A program made the translations under genes and the position numbers. Below, in pieces: positions 1 through 8,004 of a stretch of 12,824 nt of DNA; within the stretch, counting starts at the first letter, position 1, and each line of letters opens with the position of its first letter. This stretch comes from CAYMTN01 sp964393335. Its GTDB lineage: Bacteria; Chloroflexota; Anaerolineae; Aggregatilineales; Aggregatilineaceae. The notes beneath the pieces were generated by a model that saw nothing but the letters and a program-made list of their open reading frames with translations, ran no database searches and was not told the DNA's origin. The DNA lies in the NCBI GenBank assembly GCA_964393335.1, contig CAYMTN010000160.1, positions 1-12,824 on the forward strand. Direction: 5' to 3'.

Positions 1-745
1 GATGCAAAGCATCGGCGCTGGCTGGCGCGGCGCATTTGTCGCCGGGATTCTGGGGTGGACGTCGCTCACAATTGTCTTCCACAACGAGCCGATCCCGCGC
101 AACCAGACCAGCGCTGACGAGCCACCGTCCAGCGAACAATCCGGCGCAGGACTATCTGCTGTGCCTCTACCTACAACCTACTGGGCCTATTGGTTGATCG
201 TCTTTTTAGCGGTGTCGGTCGAATGGTGCGTGGTTTTCTGGGGCGCTGATTTTCTAAAAACGAACGTTGGACTCAGCAAAGTTACTGCATCGTCTTTGAT
301 GAGCGTTTTTTTCGTGGCAATGGTGATCGGGCGTTTCACAGGCAGCCGCCTGTCACGATTGGTGCCGCTCGGCGCGCTGCTATTGACGGCGATAAGCATC
401 GCGATTGTTGGTTTTTTCCCGTTTTGGCTTGCCCCGGTAACCGCGATCAACATTGCCGGTCTGTTTGTCGCGGGATTGGGCATCGCCAACCTGTTCCCGC
501 TGACACTGTCGGCTGCCAGCAGCATCGTGATGCCCGTTCAGGCCGATATCGCCAGCAGCCGCATCACGCTGGCGGCGGGTATGGCGATCTTAATCACGCC
601 GCAAATACTCGGTTCGCTGGCTGACGAGATCGGGATCAAAAACGCGTATGGCATCGCCGCGCTGTTTCTGATCATCGCACTGGCCGCCGTCTTATGTGCC
701 AACCGGCTCGCATTCCAGGATCAGGGCCGGAGCGCCCCTAACTAG
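1..745 (+). CDS. MFS transporter, C-terminal part (5' end outside window)
   Basis: This is the C-terminal portion, about 247 residues, of a major facilitator superfamily permease of the inner membrane. The frame is open at the window edge, and the ATG at position 2 is probably internal because MFS proteins usually have about 400 residues. A GWRGAF segment near the start resembles the end of the N-terminal six-helix bundle. A hydrophilic loop (about residues 30-57) follows, then roughly six hydrophobic segments starting near residue 59. The helix pair around residues 98-120 is joined by a GRFTGSRLSR loop, which resembles the MFS motif A repeat. Substrate cannot be told from this half. It ends with TAG at 743-745, 145 nt before the methyltransferase gene on the same strand. 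A separate promoter lies in that gap, so co-transcription is possible but not required. It may import a substrate for the downstream corrinoid module; that is inference. Confidence 0.85.
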   Translation, partial: MQSIGAGWRGAFVAGILGWTSLTIVFHNEPIPRNQTSADEPPSSEQSGAGLSAVPLPTTYWAYWLIVFLAVSVEWCVVFWGADFLKTNVGLSKVTASSLMSVFFVAMVIGRFTGSRLSRLVPLGALLLTAISIAIVGFFPFWLAPVTAINIAGLFVAGLGIANLFPLTLSAASSIVMPVQADIASSRITLAAGMAILITPQILGSLADEIGIKNAYGIAALFLIIALAAVLCANRLAFQDQGRSAPN

Positions 746-800
746 GAGACACATCACCCTCCAGCCTGCCAAACACAACTGGTCGCACCGGGGAGTATTT

Positions 801-824
801 ACTATCATGGATAGTTAGCGCTAA
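801..824. promoter_or_regulatory. Two adjacent palindromes, candidate regulator binding sites
   Basis: ACTATC-atg-GATAGT (801-815) is a perfect 6-bp inverted repeat with a 3-nt spacer. It shares its last base with TTAGCGCTAA (815-824), a perfect 10-bp palindrome. The second has the central CG-containing form (AGCGCT) familiar from LacI-family operators. Both end 4 nt before the -35 hexamer of the promoter at 829-857. A site placed there would suit an activator or an upstream-binding repressor. No LacI-type regulator gene is in the window, so the binding protein is unknown. Confidence 0.4.
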
Positions 825-828
825 ACTG

Positions 829-857
829 TTGTCATGTTCGGTCAACCAATTTATATT
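829..857 (+). promoter_or_regulatory. Sigma70-like promoter of the corrinoid methyltransferase module
   Basis: TTGTCA (829-834) and TATATT (852-857) match the -35 and -10 consensus at five of six positions each and are separated by 17 nt. Transcription would begin near 864, leaving a leader of about 27 nt with a ribosome site (AGGAGA, 875-880) before the ATG at 891. The promoter overlaps the alternative upstream ATG at 834, which argues against that start. Confidence 0.6.
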
Positions 858-890
858 AACTTTCAAGCAAGTACAGGAGACAGCAATCCA

Positions 891-2168
891 ATGTTAACCT
901 CACGCGAACGTGTTACGCGTGCGCTGAACCACCAGGAAGCAGATAAAGTACCGCTTGACCTGGGGGGATGCGTCACCAGCGGCATGCAGATCAGCTCCGT
1001 ATACCTGCTGCGCCAGGCGCTCGGCCTGGACGAACCCGGCACCCCCGTCAAACTGGTCGAGCCGTACCAGATGTTGGGCGAGATCAAGCTTGACCTGCTC
1101 GAAACGGTAGGCGGCGATGTCGTGCCACTCGAATCAACCCGGACGTTTTTCGGATTCCACACCGAAGGCTGGAAGCCCTGGACTCTGCACGACGGCACGC
1201 CAATGCTGGTGCCCGGCGGGTTCAACATCGATCCTGAACCGAACGGGGACATCCTACAATATCCCGAAGACGACAGATCCGTGCGTCCCAGCGGGCGAAT
1301 GCCTAACGGTGGATATTACTTTGACTCCATCGTGCGCCAGGAACCGATTGACGACGATCACTTGAACGTCGAAGACAACCTGGAAGAGTTCGGGCCAATC
1401 ACCGATAAGGAACTGGCCCATTTCGAACGCGGAGCCAAACGACTCTACGAAGAAACGGACAAAGCCATCCTGGGGAATTTCGGCGGCACAGGCTTCGGTG
1501 ACATCGCGCTGGTACCGGCTCCCTGGATGAAAAACCCGAAGGGTATCCGCGACATCGAGGAGTGGTATATCAGCACCGTGTCGCGGCGCGACTACGTGTA
1601 CCAGATCTTTGAGCGCCAGTGTGAAATCGCGCTCGAAAACCTGGCAAAGATTCATGCCGTCGTGGGGGATCGCGTCGCGGCGGTGTTCACCACCGGCACC
1701 GATTTTGGCGCACAAAACGGCCCGTTCATTTCACCACGCGCCTACCGGAACCTGTACAAGCCCTTCCACAAGGCGGTCAACGCCTGGATTCACGAGAACA
1801 CCGGCTGGAAATCCATGATCCACTCGTGCGGCTCGATCTGGCTCTTGTTAGACGATATTGTCGACGCCGGTTTCGACATCCTCAACCCGGTACAAACTGG
1901 CGCGGCTAATATGGACCCGCAAGCCCTCAAAGATAAATACGGTGACCGGATTGTCTTCTGGGGCGGCGGGATCGATACCCAGAAAACGCTGCCCTTCGGC
2001 ACGCCGGAAGACGTGCGAGCCGAAGTCTGCGAGCGGATGCGTATCTTTGGGCCGGGCGGCGGTTTCGTCTTCAACCCGATTCATAACGTCCAATCGCGCG
2101 TCTCGGCGGAAAACCTGGTTGCGCTCTACGAAGCGGCCAACGAATGCCGCACTTATCCGGTTGGCTAA
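891..2168 (+). CDS. URO-D family corrinoid-dependent methyltransferase (MtaA/CmuA-like)
   Basis: A 425-residue protein of the uroporphyrinogen decarboxylase superfamily, in the branch that moves methyl groups to or from corrinoid proteins rather than making heme. The opening TSRERVTRALNHQEADKVP is typical of that branch, and the PxWxMRQAGR active-site segment of true heme-pathway HemE is absent. A probable zinc site is formed by H311 and C313 in HSCG. The third position, usually Cys in MtaA-type enzymes, appears to be H398 in NPIHN. GGGID (358-362) is another family hallmark. The ATG at 891 is chosen because AGGAGA lies 10 nt before it and the promoter -35 box covers the ATG at 834. The next gene, 49 nt downstream, encodes a corrinoid protein, the expected partner. 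Methyl donor and acceptor are not evident. No MtrH-type partner or corrinoid-reactivating protein (RamA/RACE type) is present in the window. Confidence 0.85.
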   Translation: MLTSRERVTRALNHQEADKVPLDLGGCVTSGMQISSVYLLRQALGLDEPGTPVKLVEPYQMLGEIKLDLLETVGGDVVPLESTRTFFGFHTEGWKPWTLHDGTPMLVPGGFNIDPEPNGDILQYPEDDRSVRPSGRMPNGGYYFDSIVRQEPIDDDHLNVEDNLEEFGPITDKELAHFERGAKRLYEETDKAILGNFGGTGFGDIALVPAPWMKNPKGIRDIEEWYISTVSRRDYVYQIFERQCEIALENLAKIHAVVGDRVAAVFTTGTDFGAQNGPFISPRAYRNLYKPFHKAVNAWIHENTGWKSMIHSCGSIWLLLDDIVDAGFDILNPVQTGAANMDPQALKDKYGDRIVFWGGGIDTQKTLPFGTPEDVRAEVCERMRIFGPGGGFVFNPIHNVQSRVSAENLVALYEAANECRTYPVG

Positions 2169-2217
2169 CACAAATCTGATTTGACGGACTCGATATTCAA
2201 TAAGGAGCTTACCCGCT

Positions 2218-2850
2218 ATGTCATTGATTCAAGAAATCCGCGAAGCCGTGATCGAAGGACAGGCCAAGGTAGTCGTGCCCAAAGTCGAACAGGCGCTTCA
2301 GGAAGGCATCGACGCCAATACTATTCTGCACGATGGTCTGATCGACGCGATGAGCGAAGTAGGCCAGTTGTTTGAAGATGGCGAATTTTTTGTGCCGGAG
2401 ATGCTGATCGCTGCCCGCGCCATGTCTGCGGCGCTGGACGTACTCAAGCCGCTGCTGGTCGAACAAGGCGTCGAGCCGATTGGCAAGGTGGCCATCGGCA
2501 CCGTGAAAGGCGACCTGCACGACATCGGCAAATCACTGGTGGCGATGATGCTCGAAGGGGCTGGCTTCGAAATCGTCAACCTGGGCGTTGACGTGTCGCC
2601 GGAAAAGTTCATCGAGGAGGTCAAAAAGGGCGCGCAGATCGTGGCGATGTCGGCGCTGCTGACGACCACCATGTCGAACATGAAAGTCACCATCGACGCC
2701 ATCAAAGCCGCCGGGCTGCGCGATCAGACGGTGGTGATGGTCGGCGGCGCGCCGGTAACGGCGGCGTATGCCGAGGAAATCGGGGCGGATGGTTACGCAC
2801 CCGACGCGTCGGCAGCCGTACGCAAAGCGAAAGAACTGCTCGGCGTCTGA
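2218..2850 (+). CDS. Corrinoid (B12-binding) methyl carrier protein, MtaC/MtbC family
   Basis: A 210-residue cytoplasmic corrinoid protein, the usual full length for the family. Residues about 1-85 form the helical cap domain (B12-binding-2). Residues about 88-208 form the Rossmann-like B12-binding domain. The signature GDLHDIGKS contains D99-x-H101-x-x-G104, where H101 would be the lower cobalt ligand (base-off, His-on). SALLTTTM and the VGGAPVT loop complete the cobalamin pocket. The start is supported by AAGGAG (2202-2207), 10 nt before the ATG. It follows the URO-D-like methyltransferase by 49 nt with no intervening promoter apparent, so the two should form an operon in which this protein carries the methyl group on cobalt. 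The specific system (methanol, methylamine, aryl ether or other) cannot be assigned. Confidence 0.92.
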   Translation: MSLIQEIREAVIEGQAKVVVPKVEQALQEGIDANTILHDGLIDAMSEVGQLFEDGEFFVPEMLIAARAMSAALDVLKPLLVEQGVEPIGKVAIGTVKGDLHDIGKSLVAMMLEGAGFEIVNLGVDVSPEKFIEEVKKGAQIVAMSALLTTTMSNMKVTIDAIKAAGLRDQTVVMVGGAPVTAAYAEEIGADGYAPDASAAVRKAKELLGV

Positions 2851-2865
2851 TCCAAGTACGCGCGG

Positions 2866-2914
2866 AAAAAAGCCTGGCACGCCGGGGAGAAAACGCTTAT
2901 CTTACCGGCGTGCC
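2866..2914 (-). terminator. Rho-independent terminator of the xyl operon
   Basis: GGCACGCCGG (2876-2885) and CCGGCGTGCC (2905-2914) form a perfect 10-bp GC-rich stem with a 19-nt loop. Read on the minus strand, the stem is followed by AGGC and then six T (complement of 2866-2871), the expected layout for ending the xylB transcript 27 nt past its stop. On the plus strand there is no T-run after the stem, so for the convergent corrinoid gene it could only be a weak terminator. Confidence 0.75.
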
Positions 2915-2940
2915 TGCTTAACCCCCCGGAACAGTCATCT

Positions 2941-4431
2941 TCACAAATCGCCGGTGCGGCCAAACGCGGGCTTGAGCATCGGGTACAGGTCGCGGTACAG
3001 GTCATAGGACGGCCCGTAGACCCCGGCGTTTACGCCTGGCTCGACGCGCTCGCCCAACGTGACCGTCGCCTGGGCCGCCGTCGGGACATCCGGCCAGACA
3101 CCGCCACCCACTCCAGCCAGCAGCGCCGCGCCGAAAGCCGCACCCTCGACCGCTTCTGTCACCACCAGCGGCACATCAAACACATCGGCCAGAATCTGTC
3201 GCCAGACTGGGCTTTTGGAGCCGCCGCCGCTCACCCGTACTTCGTCGATCACACCCGCCTCGCTGTTTTTGATCAACTCAAAACTGTCACGCAGCCCAAA
3301 CGCCACACCTTCGAGCACAGCGCGGGTCATGTGGGCGCGGGTATGCCGTGCGGTCAGCCCGACAAACGCCCCGCGCGCCAGCGGATCGGGATGTGGCGTA
3401 CGCTCGCCAGTCAGATATGGCAAGAAGATCAAGCCTTCACAGCCCGGCGACACGTCCGCTGCTTCACCGGTCAGCGTGCCAAAATCCTCGCCGGGCGCGA
3501 GCGTGTCGCGGTACCACTGCAAACTGCCCGCCGCGCTGAGCATCACGCCCATGAAGTGCCATTGACCCGGCACCGCATGGCAGAATGCATGCAGCCGCCC
3601 GTCCGGTTCGTACGCGTAACTACCCAGCGGCGCAAACACCACGCCCGATGTTCCGACCGTCAGCGCCACGATACCCGGCTCCACAGCGCCGACTCCGGTC
3701 GCCTGAGCCGACTGGTCACCGCCGCCGCCCACCACCGGCGTACCGGCCTTGAGGCCGGTTACCTGCGCTACCTGCTGGCTGACCACGCCGGTTACCTGCG
3801 GCCCCTCGTGAACGCCCGGCAGCCATTCTTCCGGGATGTCGAGCGCGTCCAAGACCACTGAAGACCACCGGCGATTGGACACATCCAGCAGCAGCGTGCC
3901 TGATGCGCCTGCCAGGTCGGTAGCGTGATCCCCGGTCAGCTTGAGGCGAATATAATCTTTGGGCAGCAGGACATGCGCGATCCGGCTGTATACGTCCGGT
4001 TCATTCTCGCGCACCCACAGGATTTTCGGCGCGGTAAATCCGGTCAGCGCGCGGTTGCCGGTCAACTGGACCAGACGTCTTGCGCCAAGCGTCTCGGTGA
4101 TATTGTCACACTGCGCCTGGGTACGCTGGTCGTTCCACAGGATCGCCGGGCGCAGCACGGTATCTTGCGCATCCAGGCATACCAGGCCGTGCATCTGACC
4201 GGTCAGGCCAATCGCCCGAATCGCGCCGGGATCGCCAATTTTCGTTAACACGGCGCGGATCGACTGCTCCATGCCGTTCCACCAATCAGCCGGGTCCTGC
4301 TCGCTCCACAAAGGGTACGGGTGGCTGATCGGGTGCTCGGTCGTGTGGCTGGCCACCACATCGCCGCTGCCATCGATCAACAGGGCCTTTGACCCTGTAG
4401 TGCTGATATCAAGCCCAAGTAAATAATCCAT
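2941..4431 (-). CDS. xylB: Xylulokinase (D-xylulose kinase)
   Basis: A 496-residue FGGY-family sugar kinase that phosphorylates D-xylulose with ATP to give xylulose 5-phosphate for the pentose phosphate pathway, in the cytoplasm. The N-terminal ATP-binding loop reads LDISTTGSK (residues 7-15). The MHG triplet (80-82) within GLTGQMHG is characteristic of xylulokinases, and ILWNDQR (98-104) follows. D240 in GGGGDQSA is the expected catalytic base. GTSGVVF and GGGSKSPVW provide the later nucleotide-binding motifs. Length is normal for the family. AGGAGA (4439-4444) sits 7 nt before the ATG. The gene starts 21 nt after the stop of the xylose isomerase, so they are co-transcribed. The combination of MHG motif and neighbouring isomerase makes xylulokinase much more likely than glycerol or gluconate kinase. 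Confidence 0.95.
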   Translation of the reverse strand: MDYLLGLDISTTGSKALLIDGSGDVVASHTTEHPISHPYPLWSEQDPADWWNGMEQSIRAVLTKIGDPGAIRAIGLTGQMHGLVCLDAQDTVLRPAILWNDQRTQAQCDNITETLGARRLVQLTGNRALTGFTAPKILWVRENEPDVYSRIAHVLLPKDYIRLKLTGDHATDLAGASGTLLLDVSNRRWSSVVLDALDIPEEWLPGVHEGPQVTGVVSQQVAQVTGLKAGTPVVGGGGDQSAQATGVGAVEPGIVALTVGTSGVVFAPLGSYAYEPDGRLHAFCHAVPGQWHFMGVMLSAAGSLQWYRDTLAPGEDFGTLTGEAADVSPGCEGLIFLPYLTGERTPHPDPLARGAFVGLTARHTRAHMTRAVLEGVAFGLRDSFELIKNSEAGVIDEVRVSGGGSKSPVWRQILADVFDVPLVVTEAVEGAAFGAALLAGVGGGVWPDVPTAAQATVTLGERVEPGVNAGVYGPSYDLYRDLYPMLKPAFGRTGDL

Positions 4432-4452
4432 AATGCCTTCTCCTGGACAGGA

Positions 4453-5619
<1,167 letters not shown>

Positions 5620-5680
5620 AACGAGTAGTCCTCCTGTAATGTCATTCAAAAACACAAAAACATCAGCATTGATCGCACCC

Positions 5681-6916
5681 TCACGGATAGCTGCCCGGCT
5701 GCAATAAGATGGCCTGATAGACCATCGCCACACCGCCCATGACACACGCATCTGAGCCGTGACGAGCCAGCACGAGTTGCGCTGCCTCCGCATTCCAACG
5801 CAGCGCCCGCCGCCGGAGTTCCTGGTTCATCACCGGCAGCAGAAAATCACCCGCCAGGCTGAGAATGCCACCAAACACCACACGATCCGGATTCAGTGCA
5901 TTCACCAGCGAGGCGATGCCGATCCCCAGCGCATGACCCACCCGATCCAGTGCCCGCCGTGCGACAGCATCGCCCGCGCGGGCCGATTCTGCCACCAGTG
6001 GAACCGATAGCTGGTCCAGTTCACCGGCCAATACGCTCGGCAGGCCGTTCGCCACTGCCTGCTGAACGTGCCGGAATACAGCCAACTGGCTCGCCTGGGT
6101 TTCCCAACACCCCCGGTTGCCGCAGTTGCATGGCTCGCCATCCGGGTCCATCGTCATATGCCCAAACTCACTCGCAAACCCGGTAGTACCCCGGAAGAGC
6201 TGGCCGTTTCGCACGACAGCGCCGCCCAAACCGACCCCCGCGCTGATAAACAGCACTTCGTCATACCCCTTGGCCGAACCAAAAAAGAACTCGCCCAATG
6301 CCGCCATGTTGGCTTCATTGTCCACGTAAACCGGCACCGTTTCACCGAATGCATCAGACAAAATCCTGCGCAGTGGGACGTTTTGCCATTTCAGGTTAGG
6401 AGCGAACAACAGCGTGCCGCTGTCGCGTTCGACCAGGCCGGGAACCCCCAGCGCCAGTCCCAACAACGGGCCGCAGCCAACACATAACGCCTGGGCCTTA
6501 TCTGCCGCCTGGCGCAAGAGCGCCACCGTGCGATCCAATATCGCTTGCTGGCTCGTGATACGCCCCGTGTTTTCCTGATGCCGCCAGATGATCTGTGCCG
6601 CGAAGTCGGCGCAAGCCATCGAGATGAAATCCACACCCAGTTCGCAGCTCACAATATATCCGGCCTGCGGATTCAGTTCGAGCAGCATCGACGGACGACC
6701 CACCCCGCTCGAACTCAGTCCGACCTCGTGCAGCAAACGTCTGTCGATCAGTTCCTGCACCAGACTCGACACAGTGGACTTATTCAAGCCGGTGACGTCG
6801 GCCAGAGCGGCACGTGATAGCGGCGCATATTCCAGCAGGCGCTGCATGATGAGCGACAGGTTGATCTCGCGCACCAGGGTTTGATCGCCGGTGCGAAAAC
6901 GATCCTGTGGGGACAT
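5681..6916 (-). CDS. xylR: ROK-family xylose repressor
   Basis: A 411-residue transcriptional repressor of the NagC/XylR (ROK) family. Residues about 15-65 form a winged helix-turn-helix, with LSRAALADVTGLNKSTVSSL as the recognition unit. The rest is a ROK sugar-binding/ATPase-like fold. It contains VYVDNEANMAALGE, a GVGLGG phosphate loop, an EFGHM segment and the zinc motif CNCGNRGC (C263, C265, C270). Position at the head of an operon with xylA and xylB predicts that it senses xylose and releases DNA when bound. The ATG at 6916 is preferred over a TTG at 6985. The longer form would begin inside the operator and run 23 residues that do not look like ROK sequence. No clear Shine-Dalgarno precedes either start, so initiation may be weak. 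A promoter and a XylR-type operator lie about 50-110 nt upstream, implying autoregulation. Confidence 0.9.
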   Translation of the reverse strand: MSPQDRFRTGDQTLVREINLSLIMQRLLEYAPLSRAALADVTGLNKSTVSSLVQELIDRRLLHEVGLSSSGVGRPSMLLELNPQAGYIVSCELGVDFISMACADFAAQIIWRHQENTGRITSQQAILDRTVALLRQAADKAQALCVGCGPLLGLALGVPGLVERDSGTLLFAPNLKWQNVPLRRILSDAFGETVPVYVDNEANMAALGEFFFGSAKGYDEVLFISAGVGLGGAVVRNGQLFRGTTGFASEFGHMTMDPDGEPCNCGNRGCWETQASQLAVFRHVQQAVANGLPSVLAGELDQLSVPLVAESARAGDAVARRALDRVGHALGIGIASLVNALNPDRVVFGGILSLAGDFLLPVMNQELRRRALRWNAEAAQLVLARHGSDACVMGGVAMVYQAILLQPGSYP

Positions 6917-6967
6917 GGCGTTACGGGAAAGCCCGCACACAGCAGCACCTGAATCAATACATGACGG

Positions 6968-6993
6968 TTTTGTTTGTTGCGCCAACCAACTAA
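6968..6993. promoter_or_regulatory. XylR-type operator over the xyl transcription start
   Basis: An inverted repeat with 11-nt arms, TTTGTTTGTTG (6969-6979) and CAACCAACTAA (6983-6993), matches at 9 of 11 positions across a 3-nt spacer. Read on the minus strand it begins TTAGTTGGTT and continues through CAACAAAC. This closely follows the Bacillus XylR operator as I remember it (TTAGTTTGTT near one end, AACAAACTAA at the other). It begins 4 nt downstream of the -10 box, so a bound repressor would block initiation. The site lies about 50 nt upstream of the xylR ATG. Confidence 0.75.
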
Positions 6994-6997
6994 TTGG

Positions 6998-7025
6998 ATT
7001 TTACGCCATACCACTGAGATGTCAA
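6998..7025 (-). promoter_or_regulatory. Sigma70-like promoter of xylRAB
   Basis: On the minus strand, TTGACA (complement of 7020-7025) is a perfect -35 hexamer and TAAAAT (complement of 6998-7003) a five-of-six -10 hexamer, spaced by 16 nt. The predicted start, near 6991, falls inside the XylR-type operator. The leader to the xylR ATG at 6916 would be about 75 nt. A small 5-bp inverted repeat (CCACT/AGTGG, 7011-7029) overlaps the -35 box; its role is unknown. Confidence 0.75.
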
Positions 7026-7038
7026 GTGGTCGGGAAGA

Positions 7039-7066
7039 CGTCAGCGCGGGCGGTACCGCGCTGACG
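7039..7066 (-). terminator. GC-rich hairpin over the VanZ stop codon, candidate terminator
   Basis: CGTCAGCGCGG (7039-7049) and CCGCGCTGACG (7056-7066) form a perfect 11-bp stem with a 6-nt loop. The stop codon of the VanZ-like gene (7041-7043) lies inside the stem. Read on the minus strand the stem is followed by TCTTCCC, only a poor U-tract, so it may be a weak terminator or an mRNA 3'-end stabiliser. It sits 14 nt before the xyl -35 box and could keep upstream transcription out of the xylose operon. Confidence 0.45.
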
Positions 7067-7442
7067 ACAGCGCCGCAGCGGCAATTGTCACACCCAACAT
7101 ATTCGCCATCAAGTCGAACACATTGGCCCCCCGGTGTGGCACGAATAACTGCCCGAATTCGGTCACAACGCCTAACAGAACGGCGACCGTCACGGCGCAT
7201 CGTAATGCCCGGACTGCCGGGACTCGCTGGTTTAGCGCGGTCTGCCACAGGCCGACCAGCACCGCATACAGGAACACATGCCCGATAGCATCTGTCAACT
7301 CTGTGCCGCCAAAAATGTGCGAGGCGTCGGCGGCTACCGTGTCTTTACCCGGCAGCAACATCAGCAGGCATATCAACCCGGTCCAGGCCAGCGCTGCCAG
7401 CCAGGCCACTACAAAGCCGTAATGATGACGGTGGAAGTGCAT
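7041..7442 (-). CDS. VanZ-like small integral membrane protein
   Basis: A 133-residue membrane protein of the VanZ-like family (named after the teicoplanin-resistance accessory protein of enterococci; most members have no known role). Four hydrophobic segments can be seen at about residues 10-30, 52-68, 82-97 and 109-127. The family signature is present as the TDAIGHVFLYAVLVGLW block and then the VTEFGQLFVPHRGANVFDLMANMLG block, with the characteristic E-x-x-Q and D-x-x-x-N residues. Length is normal. The ATG is only 7 nt from the stop of the kinase remnant upstream and has no clear Shine-Dalgarno, so translation may depend on coupling. Nothing in the neighbourhood points to glycopeptide resistance, so that function should not be assumed. 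Confidence 0.85.
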   Translation of the reverse strand: MHFHRHHYGFVVAWLAALAWTGLICLLMLLPGKDTVAADASHIFGGTELTDAIGHVFLYAVLVGLWQTALNQRVPAVRALRCAVTVAVLLGVVTEFGQLFVPHRGANVFDLMANMLGVTIAAAALSSARYRPR

Positions 7443-7449
7443 ACAGGTT

Positions 7450-7905
7450 CTACTGCTCTATTGGCGCGGCATTGTTAGCCGAGGCGTGTCGAGGGATCAG
7501 GGGAATTGTCACCTTGAATGACGAGCCAACATCGACTTGACTCTCAAATGTGATGGTCCCGCCATGCTGTTCCACGTTTTGTTTGGTAACCGCCAATCCC
7601 AGGCCAGTACCGGAGATTTCGCCCACATTTTTCCCCTGGTGGAAGGTTTCGAAGAGTTGGGCCTTATCTTCATCCGCAATACCGATCCCCGTTTCGTGCA
7701 CGGTGAGTTCAAGCGTTACCTTATCGCCAGGGAGAGTGTAATTCGCCGCATTGGTAACCAGATTACTGATGATCAGCCACATCGTTTTTTCATCTGCAAC
7801 CACCGACGAGCCATTCCCGGCAGGTGAAAACACTGATTCTAACCGGGACCCAATGGTGGTATAGGTTTCCCTCTCCGCCAAGAATCCTGCCCACGAGTCA
7901 AACAT
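7450..7905 (-). pseudogene. Histidine kinase remnant: ATPase domain only, with internal deletion
   Basis: The 151-residue frame covers only the C-terminal HATPase_c part of a sensor histidine kinase; no HisKA helix, phospho-acceptor histidine, PAS or membrane segment precedes it. The N box (NLVTNAANYT, N52) and G2 box (GTGLGLAVTKQ) are recognisable. The G1 box reads HETGIGI, with Glu (E71) where the adenine-contacting Asp is expected. N52 to E71 spans 19 residues, whereas the neighbouring hybrid kinase has 28 between the same points. A strand-turn segment appears to be lost after KVTLEL. An in-frame TGA lies directly before the first ATG (7906-7908). The same frame upstream holds further stops, and no kinase N-terminus could be recognised before the receiver gene. 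This fits a decaying gene, though a short expressed ATPase-like protein cannot be excluded. The 3' end is intact and leads into the VanZ-like gene after 7 nt. Confidence 0.7.
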
Positions 7906-8004
7906 TCAGAGGGGTAGACATCAGTTGACCTTACACACAATCTCAAGCCAGGCAGCACCAGCCACAAAATCGACGCACTACACGGCTTATTGCTGCCACC
8001 AAAA

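Noticed and set aside
834..890. A start for the URO-D-like gene at 834
   Set aside because: The ATG overlaps the -35 box of the likely promoter, and the extra 19 residues are unlike the family; the ATG at 891 has a good ribosome site.
891..2168. Heme biosynthesis uroporphyrinogen decarboxylase (hemE)
   Set aside because: The HemE substrate-binding segment is missing, a zinc-type HxC motif is present and the neighbour is a corrinoid protein.
4387..4410. Unusual ATP loop DISTTGSK in xylulokinase instead of DxGTSxxK
   Set aside because: I recall similar DxSTTxxK loops in intact FGGY kinases, and all other catalytic motifs are present, so it is a family variant rather than a defect.
5620..5793. 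An N-terminal extension of xylose isomerase by 58 residues
   Set aside because: It overlaps the 3' end of xylR, has no isomerase similarity, and a strong AGGAGG site marks the ATG at 5619.
6917..6985. A TTG start for xylR, 23 residues longer
   Set aside because: It would begin inside the operator and overlap the predicted transcription start; the added residues do not resemble ROK proteins.
7041..7442. Glycopeptide resistance locus based on the VanZ-like gene
   Set aside because: There are no VanH, VanA/B or VanX genes nearby; VanZ-like proteins are widespread and mostly of unknown function.
7577..7600. A TTTTGTTTGG stretch resembling a second XylR half-site
   Set aside because: It lies within the kinase remnant coding frame, has no matching inverted arm at the right spacing and is not next to a promoter.
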